Shown: positions 46,521 to 61,600 of the stretch, in pieces | How the letters are laid out: each line of letters opens with the position of its first letter | Numbering within the stretch: the first letter of the stretch is position 1 | Assembly: GCF_964019385.1 (NCBI RefSeq) | Contig: NC_088646.1 | Span: 14,957,905-15,021,904 of the forward strand | Direction of reading: 5' to 3' | From: Sycon ciliatum | Lineage: Eukaryota; Porifera; Calcarea; Leucosolenida; Sycettidae | Length of the DNA: 64,000 nucleotides | Made by a program: the position numbers and the translations under genes | Notes under the pieces: model-generated | The model's database searches: none | The model's input: only the letters and a program-made list of their open reading frames with translations | Told to the model about the DNA's origin: nothing

Positions 46521-48716
46521 AACATGACCCAGCTGTAATATGAGTGGTCGTATTGATTTCATTTTTTGTTTGCTTGTAGGCCGCTGGCACCCACATTCAA
46601 TGACTTAGAAATTTTGGCACTGCTGTGAATACTGTAGTCGCAAAGTGAAGATTCACGGCGACAAGCCCCAAACTTGGAGATAGGTTATTTTCAGCTTTCA
46701 GCAGCCCTGGGCGAGTTGTTTAGAGAAATGTGGCTTTTTTTCTTGGTGCACCTCCCTATGTCCAGCTATAAAACAGGATCAGGATGGTCATTATTCAAGT
46801 TCTGAACTTGAAACGGGAAGAAAGGTGAGAAATTGTCAAATTTTGACCATATTTGAACACCTGTCAATTTTAATGCATCTCCCTATAACATGACCCAGCT
46901 GTAATATGAGTGGTCGTATTGATTTCATTTTTTGTTTGCTTGTAGGCCGCTGGCACCCACATTCAATGACTCAGAAATTTTGGCACTGCTGTGAATACTT
47001 TAGTCGCAAAGTGAAGATTCACGGCGACAAGCCCCAAACTTGGAGATAGGTTATTTTCAGCTTTCAGCAGCCCTGGGCGAGTTGTTTAGAGAAATGTGGC
47101 TTTTTTTCTTGGTGCACCTCCCTATGTCCAGCTATAAAACAGGATCAGTATGGTTATTATTTATGTTCTGAGCTTGAAACGGGAAGAAAGGTGAGAAATT
47201 GTCAAATTTTGACCGTATTTGACCACCTGTCAATTTTAATGCATCTCCCTATAACATGACCCAGCTGTAATATGAGTGGTCGTATTGATTTCATTTTTTG
47301 TTTGCTTGTAGGCCGCTGGCACCCACATTCAATGACTCAGAAATTTTGGCACTGCTTTGAATACTTTAGTCGCAAAGTGAAGATTCACGGCGACAAGCCC
47401 CAAACTTGGAGATAGGTTATTTTCAGCTTTCAGCAGCCCTGGGCGAGTTGTTTAGAGAAATGTGGCTTTTTTTCTTGGTGCACCTCCCTATGTCCAGCTA
47501 TAAAACAGGATCAGGATGGTCATTATTCAAGTTCTGAACTTGAAACGGGAAGAAAGGTGAGAAATTGTCAAATTTTGACCATATTTGACCACCTGTCAAT
47601 TTTAATGCATCTCCCTATAACATGACCCAGCTGTAATGTGAATGGTCGCATTGATTTCATTTTTTGTTTGCTTGTAGGCCGCTGGCACCCACATTCAATG
47701 ACTCAGAAATTTTGGCACTGCTGTGAATACTTTAGTCGCAAAGTGAAGATTCACGGCGACAAGCCCCAAACTTGGAGATAGGTTATTTTCAGCTTTCAGC
47801 AGCCCTGGGCGAGTTGTTTAGAGAAAAGTGGCTTTTTTTCTTGGTGCACCTCCCTATGTCCAGCTATAAAACAGGATCAGGATGGTCATTATTTATGTTC
47901 CTAGCTTGAAACGGGAAGAAAGGTGAGAAATTGTCAAATTTTGACCATATTTGAACACCTGTCAATTTTAATGCATCTCCCTATAACATGACCCAGCTGT
48001 AATATGAGTGGTCGTATTGATTTCATTTTTTGTTTGCTTGTAGGCCGCTGGCACCCACATTCAATGACTCAGAAATTTTGGCACTGCTGTGAATACTTTA
48101 GTCGCAAAGTGAAGATTCACGGCGACAAGCCCCAAACTTGGAGATAGGTTATTTTCAGCTTTCAGCAGCCCTGGGCGAGTTGTTTAGAGAAATGTGGCTT
48201 TTTTTCTTGGTGCACCTCCCTATGTCCAGCTATAAAACAGGATCAGTATGGTTATTATTTATGTTCTGAGCTTGAAACGGGAAGAAAGGTGAGAAATTGT
48301 CAAATTTTGACCATATTTGACCACCTGTCAATTTTAATGCATCTCCCTATAACATGACCCAGCTGTAATATGAGTGGTCGTATTGATTTCATTTTTTGTT
48401 TGCTTGTAGGCCGCTGGCACCCACATTCAATGACTTAGAAATTTTGGCACTGCTGTGAATACTTTAGTCGCAAAGTGAAGATTCACGGCGACAAGCCCCA
48501 AACTTGGAGATAGGTTATTTTCAGCTTTCAGCAGCCCTGGGCGAGTTGTTTAGAGAAATGTGGCTTTTTTTCTTGGTGCACCTCCCTATGTCCAGCTATA
48601 AAACAGGATCGGTATGGTTATTATTTATGTTCTGAGCTTGAAACGGGAAGAAAGGTGAGAAATTGTCAAATTTTGACCGTATTTGAACAACTGTCAATTT
48701 TAATGCATCTCCCTAT

Positions 48717-48903
48717 GGTATGGTATGGTATGGTATGGTATTGATTTATTTGAATTCGGTATCTCAACAGTACATTGTACAACTTGGGAAGATCCGAATG
48801 ACATAGATACATAAACATGAAAGTGGAGTAGGTGCTACAGTGGATCATTTTATCGCAGGTTGTGGGACTAAACTAATACCAGTATGCAAGTACACAAGAA
48901 ATA
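48717..48903 (-). mobile_element. 187-bp retrotransposon 3'-end fragment, copy 2
   Basis: Same fragment at the same position in the SatA monomer. Its start is 2383 bp after copy 1, which is six monomers plus the insert length. It has an uninterrupted GGTAT tail and the variant GCTACAGTGG. Confidence 0.75.
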
Positions 48904-50733
48904 AACATGACCCAGCTGTAATATGAGTGGTCGTATTGATTTCATTTTTTGTTTGCTTGTAGGCCGCTGGCACCCACATTCAATGACTTAGAAATTTTGG
49001 CACTGCTGTGAATACTGTAGTCGCAAAGTGAAGATTCACGGCGACAAGCCCCAAACTTGGAGATAGGTTATTTTCAGCTTTCAGCAGCCCTGGGCGAGTT
49101 GTTTAGAGAAATGTGGCTTTTTTTCTTGGTGCACCTCCCTATGTCCAGCTATAAAACAGGATCAGGATGGTCATTATTCAAGTTCTGAACTTGAAACGGG
49201 AAGAAAGGTGAGAAATTGTCAAATTTTGACCATATTTGAACACCTGTCAATTTTAATGCATCTCCCTATAACATGACCCAGCTGTAATATGAGTGGTCGT
49301 ATTGATTTCATTTTTTGTTTGCTTGTAGGCCGCTGGCACCCACATTCAATGACTCAGAAATTTTGGCACTGCTGTGAATACTTTAGTCGCAAAGTGAAGA
49401 TTCACGGCGACAAGCCCCAAACTTGGAGATAGGTTATTTTCAGCTTTCAGCAGCCCTGGGCGAGTTGTTTAGAGAAATGTGGCTTTTTTTCTTGGTGCAC
49501 CTCCCTATGTCCAGCTATAAAACAGGATCAGTATGGTTATTATTTATGTTCTGAGCTTGAAACGGGAAGAAAGGTGAGAAATTGTCAAATTTTGACCGTA
49601 TTTGACCACCTGTCAATTTTAATGCATCTCCCTATAACATGACCCAGCTGTAATATGAGTGGTCGTATTGATTTCATTTTTTGTTTGCTTGTAGGCCGCT
49701 GGCACCCACATTCAATGACTTAGAATATTTGGCACTGCTGTGAATACTTTAGTCGCAAAGTGAAGATTCACGGCGACAAGCCCCAAACTTGGAGATAGGT
49801 TATTTTCAGCTTTCAGCAGCCCTGGGCGAGTTGTTTAGAGAAATGTGGCTTTTTTTCTTGGTGCACCTCCCTATGTCCAGCTATAAAACAGGATCAGTAT
49901 GGTTATTATTTATGTTCTGAGCTTGAAACGGGAAGAAAGGTGAGAAATTGTCAAATTTTGACCATATTTGACCACCTGTCAATTTTAATGCATCTCCCTA
50001 TAACATGACCCAGCTGTAATATGAGTGGTCGTATTGATTTCATTTTTTGTTTGCTTGTAGGCCGCTGGCACCCACATTCAATGACTTAGAAATTTTGGCA
50101 CTGCTGTGAATACTTTAGTCGCAAAGTGAAGATTCACGGCGACAAGCCCCAAACTTGGAGATAGGTTATTTTCAGCTTTCAGCAGCCCTGGGCGAGTTGT
50201 TTAGAGAAATGTGGCTTTTTTTCTTGGTGCACCTCCCTATGTCCAGCTATAAAACAGGATCGGTATGGTTATTATTTATGTTCTGAGCTTGAAACGGGAA
50301 GAAAGGTGAGAAATTGTCAAATTTTGACCGTATTTGACCACCTGTCAATTTTAATGCATCTCCCTATAACATGACCCAGCTGTAATATGAGTGGTCGTAT
50401 TGATTTCATTTTTTGTTTGCTTGTAGGCCGCTGGCACCCACATTCAATGACTTAGAAATTTTGGCACTGCTGTGAATACTTTAGTCGCAAAGTGAAGATT
50501 CACGGCGACAAGCCCCAAACTTGGAGATAGGTTATTTTCAGCTTTCAGCAGCCCTGGGCGAGTTGTTTAGAGAAATGTGGCTTTTTTTTTTGGTGCACCT
50601 CCCTATGTCCAGCTATAAAACAGGATCGGTATGGTTATTATTTATGTTCTGAGCTTGAAACGGGAAGAAAGGTGAGAAATTGTCAAATTTTGACCGTATT
50701 TGAACAACTGTCAATTTTAATGCATCTCCCTAT

Positions 50734-50920
50734 GGTATGGTATGGTATTGTATGGTATTGATTTATTTGAATTCGGTATCTCAACAGTACATTGTACAAC
50801 TTGGGAAGATCCGAATGACATAGATACATAAACATGAAAGTGGAGTAGGTGCTACAGTGGATCATTTTATCGCAGGTTGTGGGACTAAACTAATACCAGT
50901 ATGCAAGTACACAAGAAATA
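50734..50920 (-). mobile_element. 187-bp retrotransposon 3'-end fragment, copy 3
   Basis: Same insertion point, 2017 bp after copy 2 (five monomers plus insert). It carries the TATTG interruption in the tail and GCTACAGTGG. Confidence 0.75.
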
Positions 50921-53482
50921 AACATGACCCAGCTGTAATATGAGTGGTCGTATTGATTTCATTTTTTGTTTGCTTGTAGGCCGCTGGCACCCACATTCAA
51001 TGACTTAGAAATTTTGGCACTGCTGTGAATACTGTAGTCGCAAAGTGAAGATTCACGGCGACAAGCCCCAAACTTGGAGATAGGTTATTTTCAGCTTTCA
51101 GCAGCCCTGGGCGAGTTGTTTAGAGAAATGTGGCTTTTTTTCTTGGTGCACCTCCCTATGTCCAGCTATAAAACAGGATCAGGATGGTCATTATTCAAGT
51201 TCTGAACTTGAAACGGGAAGATAGGTGAGAAATTGTCAAATTTTGACCATATTTGAACACCTGTCAATTTTAATGCATCTCCCTATAACATGACCCAGCT
51301 GTAATATGAGTGGTCGTATTGATTTCATTTTTTGTTTGCTTGTAGACCGCTGGCACCCACATTCAATGACTCAGAAATTTTGTCACTGCTGTGAATACTT
51401 TAGTCGCAAAGTGAAGATTCACGGCGACAAGCCCCAAACTTGGAGATAGGTTATTTTCAGCTTTCAGCAGCCCTGGGCGAGTTGTTTAGAGAAATGTGGC
51501 TTTTTTTCTTGGTGCACCTCCCTATGTCCAGCTATAAAACAGGATCAGGATGGTCATTATTCAAGTTCTGAACTTGAAACGGGAAGAAAGGTGAGAAATT
51601 GTCAAATTTTGACCATATTTGACCACCTGTCAATTTTAATGCATCTCCCTATAACATGACCCAGCTGTAATATGAGTGGTCGTATTGATTTCATTTTTTG
51701 TTTGCTTGTAGGCCGCTGGCACCCACATTCAATGACTCAGAAATTTTGGCACTGCTGTGAATACTTTAGTCGCAAAGTGAAGATTCACGGCGACAAGCCC
51801 CAAACTTGGAGATAGGTTATTTTCAGCTTTCAGCAGCCCTGGGCGAGTTGTTTAGAGAAATGTGGCTTTTTTTCTTGGTGCACCTCCCTATGTCCAGCTA
51901 TAAAACAGGATCAGTATGGTTATTATTTATGTTCTGAGCTTGAAACGGGAAGAAAGGTGAGAAATTGTCAAATTTTGACCGTATTTGACCACCTGTCAAT
52001 TTTAATGCATCTCCCTATAACATGACCCAGCTGTAATATGAGTGGTCGTATTGATTTCATTTTTTGTTTGCTTGTAGGCCGCTGGCACCCACATTCAATG
52101 ACTTAGAAATTTTGGCACTGCTGTGAATACTGTAGTCGCAAAGTGAAGATTCACGGCGACAAGCCCCAAACTTGGAGATAGGTTATTTTCAGCTTTCAGC
52201 AGCCCTGGGCGAGTTGTTTAGAGAAATGTGGCTTTTTTTCTTGGTGCACCTCCCTATGTCCAGCTATAAAACAGGATCAGGATGGTCATTATTCAAGTTC
52301 TGAACTTGAAACGGGAAGAAAGGTGAGAAATTGTCAAATTTTGACCATATTTGACCACCTGTCAATTTTAATGCATCTCCCTATAACATGACCCAGCTGT
52401 AATGTGAATGGTCGCATTGATTTCATTTTTTGTTTGCTTGTAGGCCGCTGGCACCCACATTCAATGACTCAGAAATTTTGGCACTGCTGTGAATACTTTA
52501 GTCGCAAAGTGAAGATTCACGGCGACAAGCCCCAAACTTGGAGATAGGTTATTTTCAGCTTTCAGCAGCCCTGGGCGAGTTGTTTAGAGAAAAGTGGCTT
52601 TTTTTCTTGGTGCACCTCCCTATGTCCAGCTATAAAACAGGATCAGGATGGTCATTATTTATGTTCCTAGCTTGAAACGGGAAGAAAGGTGAGAAATTGT
52701 CAAATTTTGACCATATTTGAACACCTGTCAATTTTAATGCATCTCCCTATAACATGACCCAGCTGTAATATGAGTGGTCGTATTGATTTCATTTTTTGTT
52801 TGCTTGTAGGCCGCTGGCACCCACATTCAATGACTCAGAAATTTTGGCACTGCTGTGAATACTTTAGTCGCAAAGTGAAGATTCACGGCGACAAGCCCCA
52901 AACTTGGAGATAGGTTATTTTCAGCTTTCAGCAGCCCTGGGCGAGTTGTTTAGAGAAATGTGGCTTTTTTTCTTGGTGCACCTCCCTATGTCCAGCTATA
53001 AAACAGGATCAGTATGGTTATTATTTATGTTCTGAGCTTGAAACGGGAAGAAAGGTGAGAAATTGTCAAATTTTGACCATATTTGACCACCTGTCAATTT
53101 TAATGCATCTCCCTATAACATGACCCAGCTGTAATATGAGTGGTCGTATTGATTTCATTTTTTGTTTGCTTGTAGGCCGCTGGCACCCACATTCAATGAC
53201 TTAGAAATTTTGGCACTGCTGTGAATACTTTAGTCGCAAAGTGAAGATTCACGGCGACAAGCCCCAAACTTGGAGATAGGTTATTTTCAGCTTTCAGCAG
53301 CCCTGGGCGAGTTGTTTAGAGAAATGTGGCTTTTTTTCTTGGTGCACCTCCCTATGTCCAGCTATAAAACAGGATCGGTATGGTTATTATTTATGTTCTG
53401 AGCTTGAAACGGGAAGAAAGGTGAGAAATTGTCAAATTTTGACCGTATTTGAACAACTGTCAATTTTAATGCATCTCCCTAT

Positions 53483-53669
53483 GGTATGGTATGGTATGGT
53501 ATGGTATTGATTTATTTGAATTCGGTATCTCAACAGTACATTGTACAACTTGGGAAGATCCGAATGACATAGATACATAAACATAAAAGTGGAGTAGGTG
53601 CTACAGCGGATCATTTTATCGCAGGTTGTGGGACTAAACTAATACCAGTATGCAAGTACACAAGAAATA
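53483..53669 (-). mobile_element. 187-bp retrotransposon 3'-end fragment, copy 4
   Basis: Same insertion point, 2749 bp after copy 3 (seven monomers plus insert). It has the variants ACATAAAAGTGG and GCTACAGCGG, shared with copy 5. Confidence 0.75.
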
Positions 53670-56600
53670 AACATGACCCAGCTGTAATATGAGTGGTCGT
53701 ATTGATTTCATTTTTTGTTTGCTTGTAGGCCGCTGGCACCCACATTCAATGACTTAGAAATTTTGGCACTGCTGTGAATACTGTAGTCGCAAAGTGAAGA
53801 TTCACGGCGACAAGCCCCAAACTTGGAGATAGGTTATTTTCAGCTTTCAGCAGCCCTGGGCGAGTTGTTTAGAGAAATGTGGCTTTTTTTCTTGGTGCAC
53901 CTCCCTATGTCCAGCTATAAAACAGGATCAGGATGGTCATTATTCAAGTTCTGAACTTGAAACGGGAAGAAAGGTGAGAAATTGTCAAATTTTAACCATA
54001 TTTGACCACCTGTCAATTTTAATGCATCTCCCTATAACATGACCTAGCTGTAATGTGAATGGTCGCATTGATTTCATTTTTTGTTTGCTTGTAGGCCGCT
54101 GGCACCCACATTCAATGACTCAGAAATTTTGGCACTGCTGTGAATACTTTAGTCGCAAAGTGAAGATTCACGGCGACAAGCCCCAAACCTGGAGATAGGT
54201 TATTTTCAGCTTTCAGCAGCCCTGGGCGAGTTGTTTAGAGAAAAGTGGCTTTTTTTCTTGGTGCACCTCCCTATGTCCAGCTATAAAACAGGATCAGGAT
54301 GGTCATTATTTATGTTCCTAGCTTGAAACGGGAAGAAAGGTGAGAAATTGTCAAATTTTGACCATATTTGAACACCTGTCAATTTTAATGCATCTCCCTA
54401 TAACATGACCCAGCTGTAATGTGAATGGTCGCATTGATTTCATTTTTTGTTTGCTTGTAGGCCGCTTGCACCCATATTCAATGACCTAGAAATTTTGGCA
54501 CTGCTGTGAATACTTTAGTCGCAAAGTGAAGATTCACGGCGACAAGCCCCAAACTTGGAGATAGGTTATTTTCAGCTTTCAGCAGCCCTGGGCGAGTTGT
54601 TTAGAGAAATGTGGCTTTTTTTCTTGGTGCACCTCCCTATGTCCAGCTATAAAACAGGATCAGGATGGTCATTATTCAAGTTCTGAACTTGAAACGGGAA
54701 GAAAGGTGAGAAATTGTCAAATTTTGACCATATTTGACCACCTGTCAATTTTAATGCATCTCCCTATAACATGACCCAGCTGTAATGTGAATGGTCGCAT
54801 TGATTTCATTTTTTGTTTGCTTGTAGGCCGCTGGCACCCATATTCAATGACCTAGAAATTTTGGCACTGCTGTGAATACTTTAGTCGCAAAGTGAAGATT
54901 CACGGCGACAAGCCCCAAACTTGGAGATAGGTTATTTTCAGCTTTCAGCAGCCCTGGGCGAGTTGTTTAGAGAAATGTGGCTTTTTTTCTTGGTGCACCT
55001 CCCTATGTCCAGCTATGAAACAGGATCGGTATGGTTATTATTTATGTTCTGAGCTTGAAACGGGAAGAAAGGTGAGAAATTGTCAAATTTTGACCGTATT
55101 TGAACAACTGTCAATTTTAATGCATCTCCCTATAACATGACCCAGCTGTAATATGAGTGGTCGTATTGATTTCATTTTTTGTTTGCTTGTAGGCCGCTGG
55201 CACCCACATTCAATGACTTAGAAATTTTGGCACTGCTGTGAATACTGTAGTCGCAAAGTGAAGATTCACGGCGACAAGCCCCAAACTTGGAGATAGGTTA
55301 TTTTCAGCTTTCAGCAGCCCTGGGCGAGTTGTTTAGAGAAATGTGGCTTTTTTTCTTGGTGCACCTCCCTATGTCCAGCTATAAAACAGGATCAGGATGG
55401 TCATTATTCAAGTTCTGAACTTGAAACGGGAAGAAAGGTGAGAAATTGTCAAATTTTGACCATATTTGACCACCTGTCAATTTTAATGCATCTCCCTATA
55501 ACATGACCCAGCTGTAATGTGAATGGTCGCATTGATTTCATTTTTTGTTTGCTTGTAGGCCGCTGGCACCCACATTCAATGACTCAGAAATTTTGGCACT
55601 GCTGTGAATACTTTAGTCGCAAAGTGAAGATTCACGGCGACAAGCCCCAAACTTGGAGATAGGTTATTTTCAGCTTTCAGCAGCCCTGGGCGAGTTGTTT
55701 AGAGAAAAGTGGCTTTTTTTCTTGGTGCACCTCCCTATGTCCAGCTATAAAACAGGATCAGGATGGTCATTATTTATGTTCCTAGCTTGAAACGGGAAGA
55801 AAGGTGAGAAATTGTCAAATTTTGACCATATTTGAACACCTGTCAATTTTAATGCATCTCCCTATAACATGACCCAGCTGTAATATGAGTGGTCGTATTG
55901 ATTTCATTTTTTGTTTGCTTGTAGGCCGCTGGCACCCACATTCAATGACTCAGAAATTTTGGCACTGCTGTGAATACTTTAGTCGCAAAGTGAAGATTCA
56001 CGGCGACAAGCCCCAAACTTGGAGATAGGTTATTTTCAGCTTTCAGCAGCCCTGGGCGAGTTGTTTAGAGAAATGTGGCTTTTTTTCTTGGTGCACCTCC
56101 CTATGTCCAGCTATAAAACAGGATCAGTATGGTTATTATTTATGTTCTGAGCTTGAAACGGGAAGAAAGGTGAGAAATTGTCAAATTTTGACCGTATTTG
56201 AACACCTGTCAATTTTAATGCATCTCCCTATAACATGACCCAGCTGTAATATGAGTGGTCGTATTGATTTCATTTTTTGTTTGCTTGTAGGCCGCTGGCA
56301 CCCACATTCAATGACTTAGAAATTTTGGCACTGCTGTGAATACTTTAGTCGCAAAGTGAAGATTCACGGCGACAAGCCCCAAACTTGGAGATAGGTTATT
56401 TTCAGCTTTCAGCAGCCCTGGGCGAGTTGTTTAGAGAAATGTGGCTTTTTTTCTTGGTGCACCTCCCTATGTCCAGCTATAAAACAGGATCAGGATGGTC
56501 ATTATTCAAGTTCTGAACTTGAAACGGGAAGAAAGGTGAGAAATTGTCAAATTTTGACCATATTTGACCACCTGTCAATTTTAATGCATCTCCCTATAAC

Positions 56601-58426
56601 ATGACCCAGCTGTAATGTGAATGGTCGCATTGATTTCATTTTTTGTTTGCTTGTAGGCCGCTGGCACCCATATTCAATGACCTAGAAATTTTGGCAATGC
56701 TGTGAATACTTTAGTCGCAAAGTGAAGATTCACGGCGACAAGCCCCAAACTTGGAGATAGGTTATTTTCAGCTTTCAGCAGCCCTGGGCGAGTTGTTTAG
56801 AGAAAAGTGGCTTTTTTCTTGGTGCACCTCCCTATGTCCAGCTATAAAACAGGATCAGGATGGTCATTATTTATGTTCCTAGCTTGAAACGGGAAGAAAG
56901 GTGAGAAATTGTCAAATTTTGACCATATTTGAACACCTGTCAATTTTAATGCATCTCCCTATAACATGACCCAGCTGTAATATGAGTGGTCGTATTGATT
57001 TCATTTTTTGTTTACTTGTAGGCCGCTGGCACCCACATTCAATGACTCAGAAATTTTGGCACTGCTGTGAATACTTTAGTCGCAAAGTGAAGATTCACGG
57101 CGACAAGCCCCAAACTTGGAGATAGGTTATTTTCAGCTTTCAGCAGCCCTGGGCGAGTTGTTTAGAGAAATGTGGCTTTTTTTCTTGGTGCACCTCCCTA
57201 TGTCCAGCTATAAAACAGGATCGGTATGGTTATTATTTATGTTCTGAGCTTGAAACGGGAAGAAAGGTGAGAAATTGTCAAATTTTGACCGTATTTGAAC
57301 ACCTGTCAATTTTAATGCATCTCCCTATAACATGACCCAGCTGTAATATGAGTGGTCGTATTGATTTCATTTTTTGTTTGCTTGTAGGCCGCTGGCACCC
57401 ACATTCAATGACTCAGAAATTTTGGCACTGCTGTGAATACTGTAGTCGCAAAGTGAAGATTCACGGCGACAAGCCCCAAACTTGGAGATAGGTTATTTTC
57501 AGCTTTCAGCAGCCCTGGGCGACTTGTTTAGAGAAATGTGGCTTTTTTTCTTGGTGCACCTCCCTATGTCCAGCTATAAAACAGGATCAGGATGGTCATT
57601 ATTCAAGTTCTGAACTTGAAACGGGAAGAAAGGTGAAAAATTGTCAAATTTTGACCATATTTGACCACCTGTCAATTTTAATGCATCTCCCTATAACATG
57701 ACCCAGCTGTAATGTGAATGGTCGCATTGATTTCATTTTTTGTTTGCTTGTAGGCCGCTGGCACCCACATTCAATGACTCAGAAATTTTGGCACTGCTGT
57801 GAATACTTTAGTCGCAAAGTGAAGATTCACGGCGACAAGCCCCAAACTTGGAGATAGGTTATTTTCAGCTTTCAGCAGCCCTGGGCGAGTTGTTTAGAGA
57901 AATGTGGCTTTTTTTCTTGTTGAACCTCCCTAGGTCCAGCTGTAAAACAGGATCAGTATGGTCATCATTTATGTTCTGAGCTTGAAACGGGAAGAAAGGT
58001 GAGAAATTGCCAAATTTTGACCGTATTTGAACACCTGTCATTTTTAATGCATCTCCCTATAACATGACCCAGCTGTAATATGAGTGGTCGTATTGATTTC
58101 ATTTTTTGTTTGCTTGTAGGCCGCTGGCACCCACATTCAATGACCCAGAGATTTTGGCACTGCTGTGAATACTTTAGTCGCAAAGTGAAGATTCACGGCG
58201 ACAAGCCCCAAACTTGGAGATAGGTTATTTTCAGCTTTCAGCAGCCCTGGGCGAGTTGTTTAGAGAAATGTGGCTTTTTTTCTTGGTGCACCTCCCTATG
58301 TCCAGCTATAAAACAGGATCGGTATGGTTATTATTTATGTTCTGAGCTTGAAACGGGAAGAAAGGTGAGAAATTGTCAAATTTTGACCGTATTTGAACAA
58401 CTGTCAATTTTAATGCATCTCCCTAT

Positions 58427-58613
58427 GGTATGGTATGGTATGGTATGGTATTGATTTATTTGAATTCGGTATCTCAACAGTACATTGTACAACTTGGGAA
58501 GATCCGAATGACATAGATACATAAACATAAAAGTGGAGTAGGTGCTACAGCGGATCATTTTATCGCAGGTTGTGGGACTAAACTAATACCAGTATGCAAG
58601 TACACAAGAAATA
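58427..58613 (-). mobile_element. 187-bp retrotransposon 3'-end fragment, copy 5
   Basis: Same insertion point, 4944 bp after copy 4 (thirteen monomers plus insert, within 1 bp). It shares ACATAAAAGTGG and GCTACAGCGG with copy 4. Confidence 0.75.
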
Positions 58614-61600
58614 AACATGACCCAGCTGTAATATGAGTGGTCGTATTGATTTCATTTTTTGTTTGCTTGTAGGCCGCTGGCACCCACATTCAATGACTTA
58701 GAAATTTTGGCACTGCTGTGAATACTGTAGTCGCAAAGTGAAGATTCACGGCGACAAGCCCCAAACTTGGAGATAGGTTATTTTCAGCTTTCAGCAGCCC
58801 TGGGCGAGTTGTTTAGAGAAATGTGGCTTTTTTTTCTTGGTGCACCTCCCTATGTCCAGCTATAAAACAGGATCAGGATGGTCATTATTCAAGTTCTGAA
58901 CTTGAAACGGGAAGAAAGGTGAGAAATTGTCAAATTTTAACCATATTTGACCACCTGTCAATTTTAATGCATCTCCCTATAACATGACCTAGCTGTAATG
59001 TGAATGGTCGCATTGATTTCATTTTCTGTTTGCTTGTAGGCCGCTGGCACCCACATTCAATGACTCAGAAATTTTGGCACTGCTGTGAATACTTTAGTCG
59101 CAAAGTGAAGATTCACGGCGACAAGCCCCAAACCTGGAGATAGGTTATTTTCAGCTTTCAGCAGCCCTGGGCGAGTTGTTTAGAGGAAAGTGGCTTTTTT
59201 TGTTGGTGCACCTCCCTATGTCCAGCTATAAAACAGGATCAGGATGGTCATTATTTATGTTCCTAGCTTGAAACGGGAAGAAAGGTGAGAAATTGTCAAA
59301 TTTTGACCATATTTGAACACCTGTCAATTTTAATGCATCTCCCTATAACATGACCCAGCCGTAATGTGAATGGTCGCATTGATTTCATTTTTTGTTTGCT
59401 TGTAGGCCGCTTGCACCCATATTCAATGACCTAGAAATTTTGGCACTGCTGTGAATACTTTAGTCGCAAAGTGAAGATTCACGGCGACAAGCCCCAAACT
59501 TGGAGATAGGTTATTTTCAGCTTTCAGCAGCCCTGGGCGAGTTGTTTAGAGAAATGTGGCTTTTTTTCTTGGTGCACCTCCCTATGTCCAGCTATAAAAC
59601 AGGATCAGGATGGTCATTATTCAAGTTCTGAACTTGAAACGGGAAGAAAGGTGAGAAATTGTCAAATTTTGACCATATTTGACCACCTGTCAATTTTAAT
59701 GCATCTCCCTATAACATGACCCAGCTGTAATGTGAATGGTCGCATTGATTTCATTTTTTGTTTGCTTGTAGGCCGCTGGCACCCACATTCAATGACTTAG
59801 AAATTTTGGCACTGCTGTGAATACTGTAGTCGCAAAGTGAAGATTCACGGCGACAAGCCCCAAACTTGGAGATAGGTTATTTTCAGCTTTCAGCAGCCCT
59901 GGGCGAGTTGTTTAGAGAAATGTGGCTTTTTTTCTTGGTGCACCTCCCTATGTCCAGCTATAAAACAGGATCAGGATGGTCATTATTCAAGTTCTGAACT
60001 TGAAACGGGAAGAAAGGTGAGAAATTGTCAAATTTTGACCATATTTGAACACCTGTCAATTTTAATGCATCTCCCTATAACATGACCCAGCTGTAATATG
60101 AGTGGTCGTATTGATTTCATTTTTTGTTTGCTTGTAGGCCGCTGGCACCCACATTCAATGACTCAGAAATTTTGGCACTGCTGTGAATACTTTAGTCGCA
60201 AAGTGAAGATTCACGGCGACAAGCCCCAAACTTGGAGATAGGTTATTTTCAGCTTTCAGCAGCCCTGGGCGAGTTGTTTAGAGAAATGTGGCTTTTTTTC
60301 TTGGTGCACCTCCCTATGTCCAGCTATAAAACAGGATCAGTATGGTTATTATTTATGTTCTGAGCTTGAAACGGGAAGAAAGGTGAGAAATTGTCAAATT
60401 TTGACCGTATTTGACCACCTGTCAATTTTAATGCATCTCCCTATAACATGACCCAGCTGTAATATGAGTGGTCGTATTGATTTCATTTTTTGTTTGCTTG
60501 TAGGCCGCTGGCACCCACATTCAATGACTCAGAAATTTTGGCACTGCTGTGAATACTTTAGTCGCAAAGTGAAGATTCACGGCGACAAGCCCCAAACTTG
60601 GAGATAGGTTATTTTCAGCTTTCAGCAGCCCTGGGCGAGTTGTTTAGAGAAATGTGGCTTTTTTTCTTGGTGCACCTCCCTATGTCCAGCTATAAAACAG
60701 GATCAGTATGGTTATTATTTATGTTCTGAGCTTGAAACGGGAAGAAAGGTGAGAAATTGTCAAATTTTGACCGTATTTGAACACCTGTCAATTTTAATGC
60801 ATCTCCCTATAACATGACCCAGCTGTAATATGAGTGGTCGTATTGATTTCATTTTTTGTTTGCTTGTAGGCCGCTGGCACCCACATTCAATGACTTAGAA
60901 ATTTTGGCACTGCTGTGAATACTGTAGTCGCAAAGTGAAGATTCACGGCGACAAGCCCCAAACTTGGAGATAGGTTATTTTCAGCTTTCAGCAGCCCTGG
61001 GCGAGTTGTTTAGAGAAATGTGGCTTTTTTTCTTGGTGCACCTCCCTATGTCCAGCTATAAAACAGGATCAGGATGGTCATTATTCAAGTTCTGAACTTG
61101 AAACGGGAAGAAAGGTGAGAAATTGTCAAATTTTGACCATATTTGACCACCTGTCAATTTTAATGCATCTCCCTATAACATGACCCAGCTGTAATGTGAA
61201 TGGTCGCATTGATTTCATTTTTTGTTTGCTTGTAGGCCGCTGGCACCCACATTCAATGACTCAGAAATTTTGGCACTGCTGTGAATACTTTAGTCGCAAA
61301 GTGAAGATTCACGGCGACAAGCCCCAAACTTGGAGATAGGTTATTTTCAGCTTTCAGCAGCCCTGGGCGAGTTGTTTAGAGAAAAGTGGCTTTTTTTCTT
61401 GGTGCACCTCCCTATGTCCAGCTATAAAACAGGATCAGGATGGTCATTATTTATGTTCCTAGCTTGAAACGGGAAGAAAGGTGAGAAATTGTCAAATTTT
61501 GACCATATTTGAACACCTGTCAATTTTAATGCATCTCCCTATAACATGACCCAGCTGTAATATGAGTGGTCGTATTGATTTCATTTTTTGTTTGCTTGTA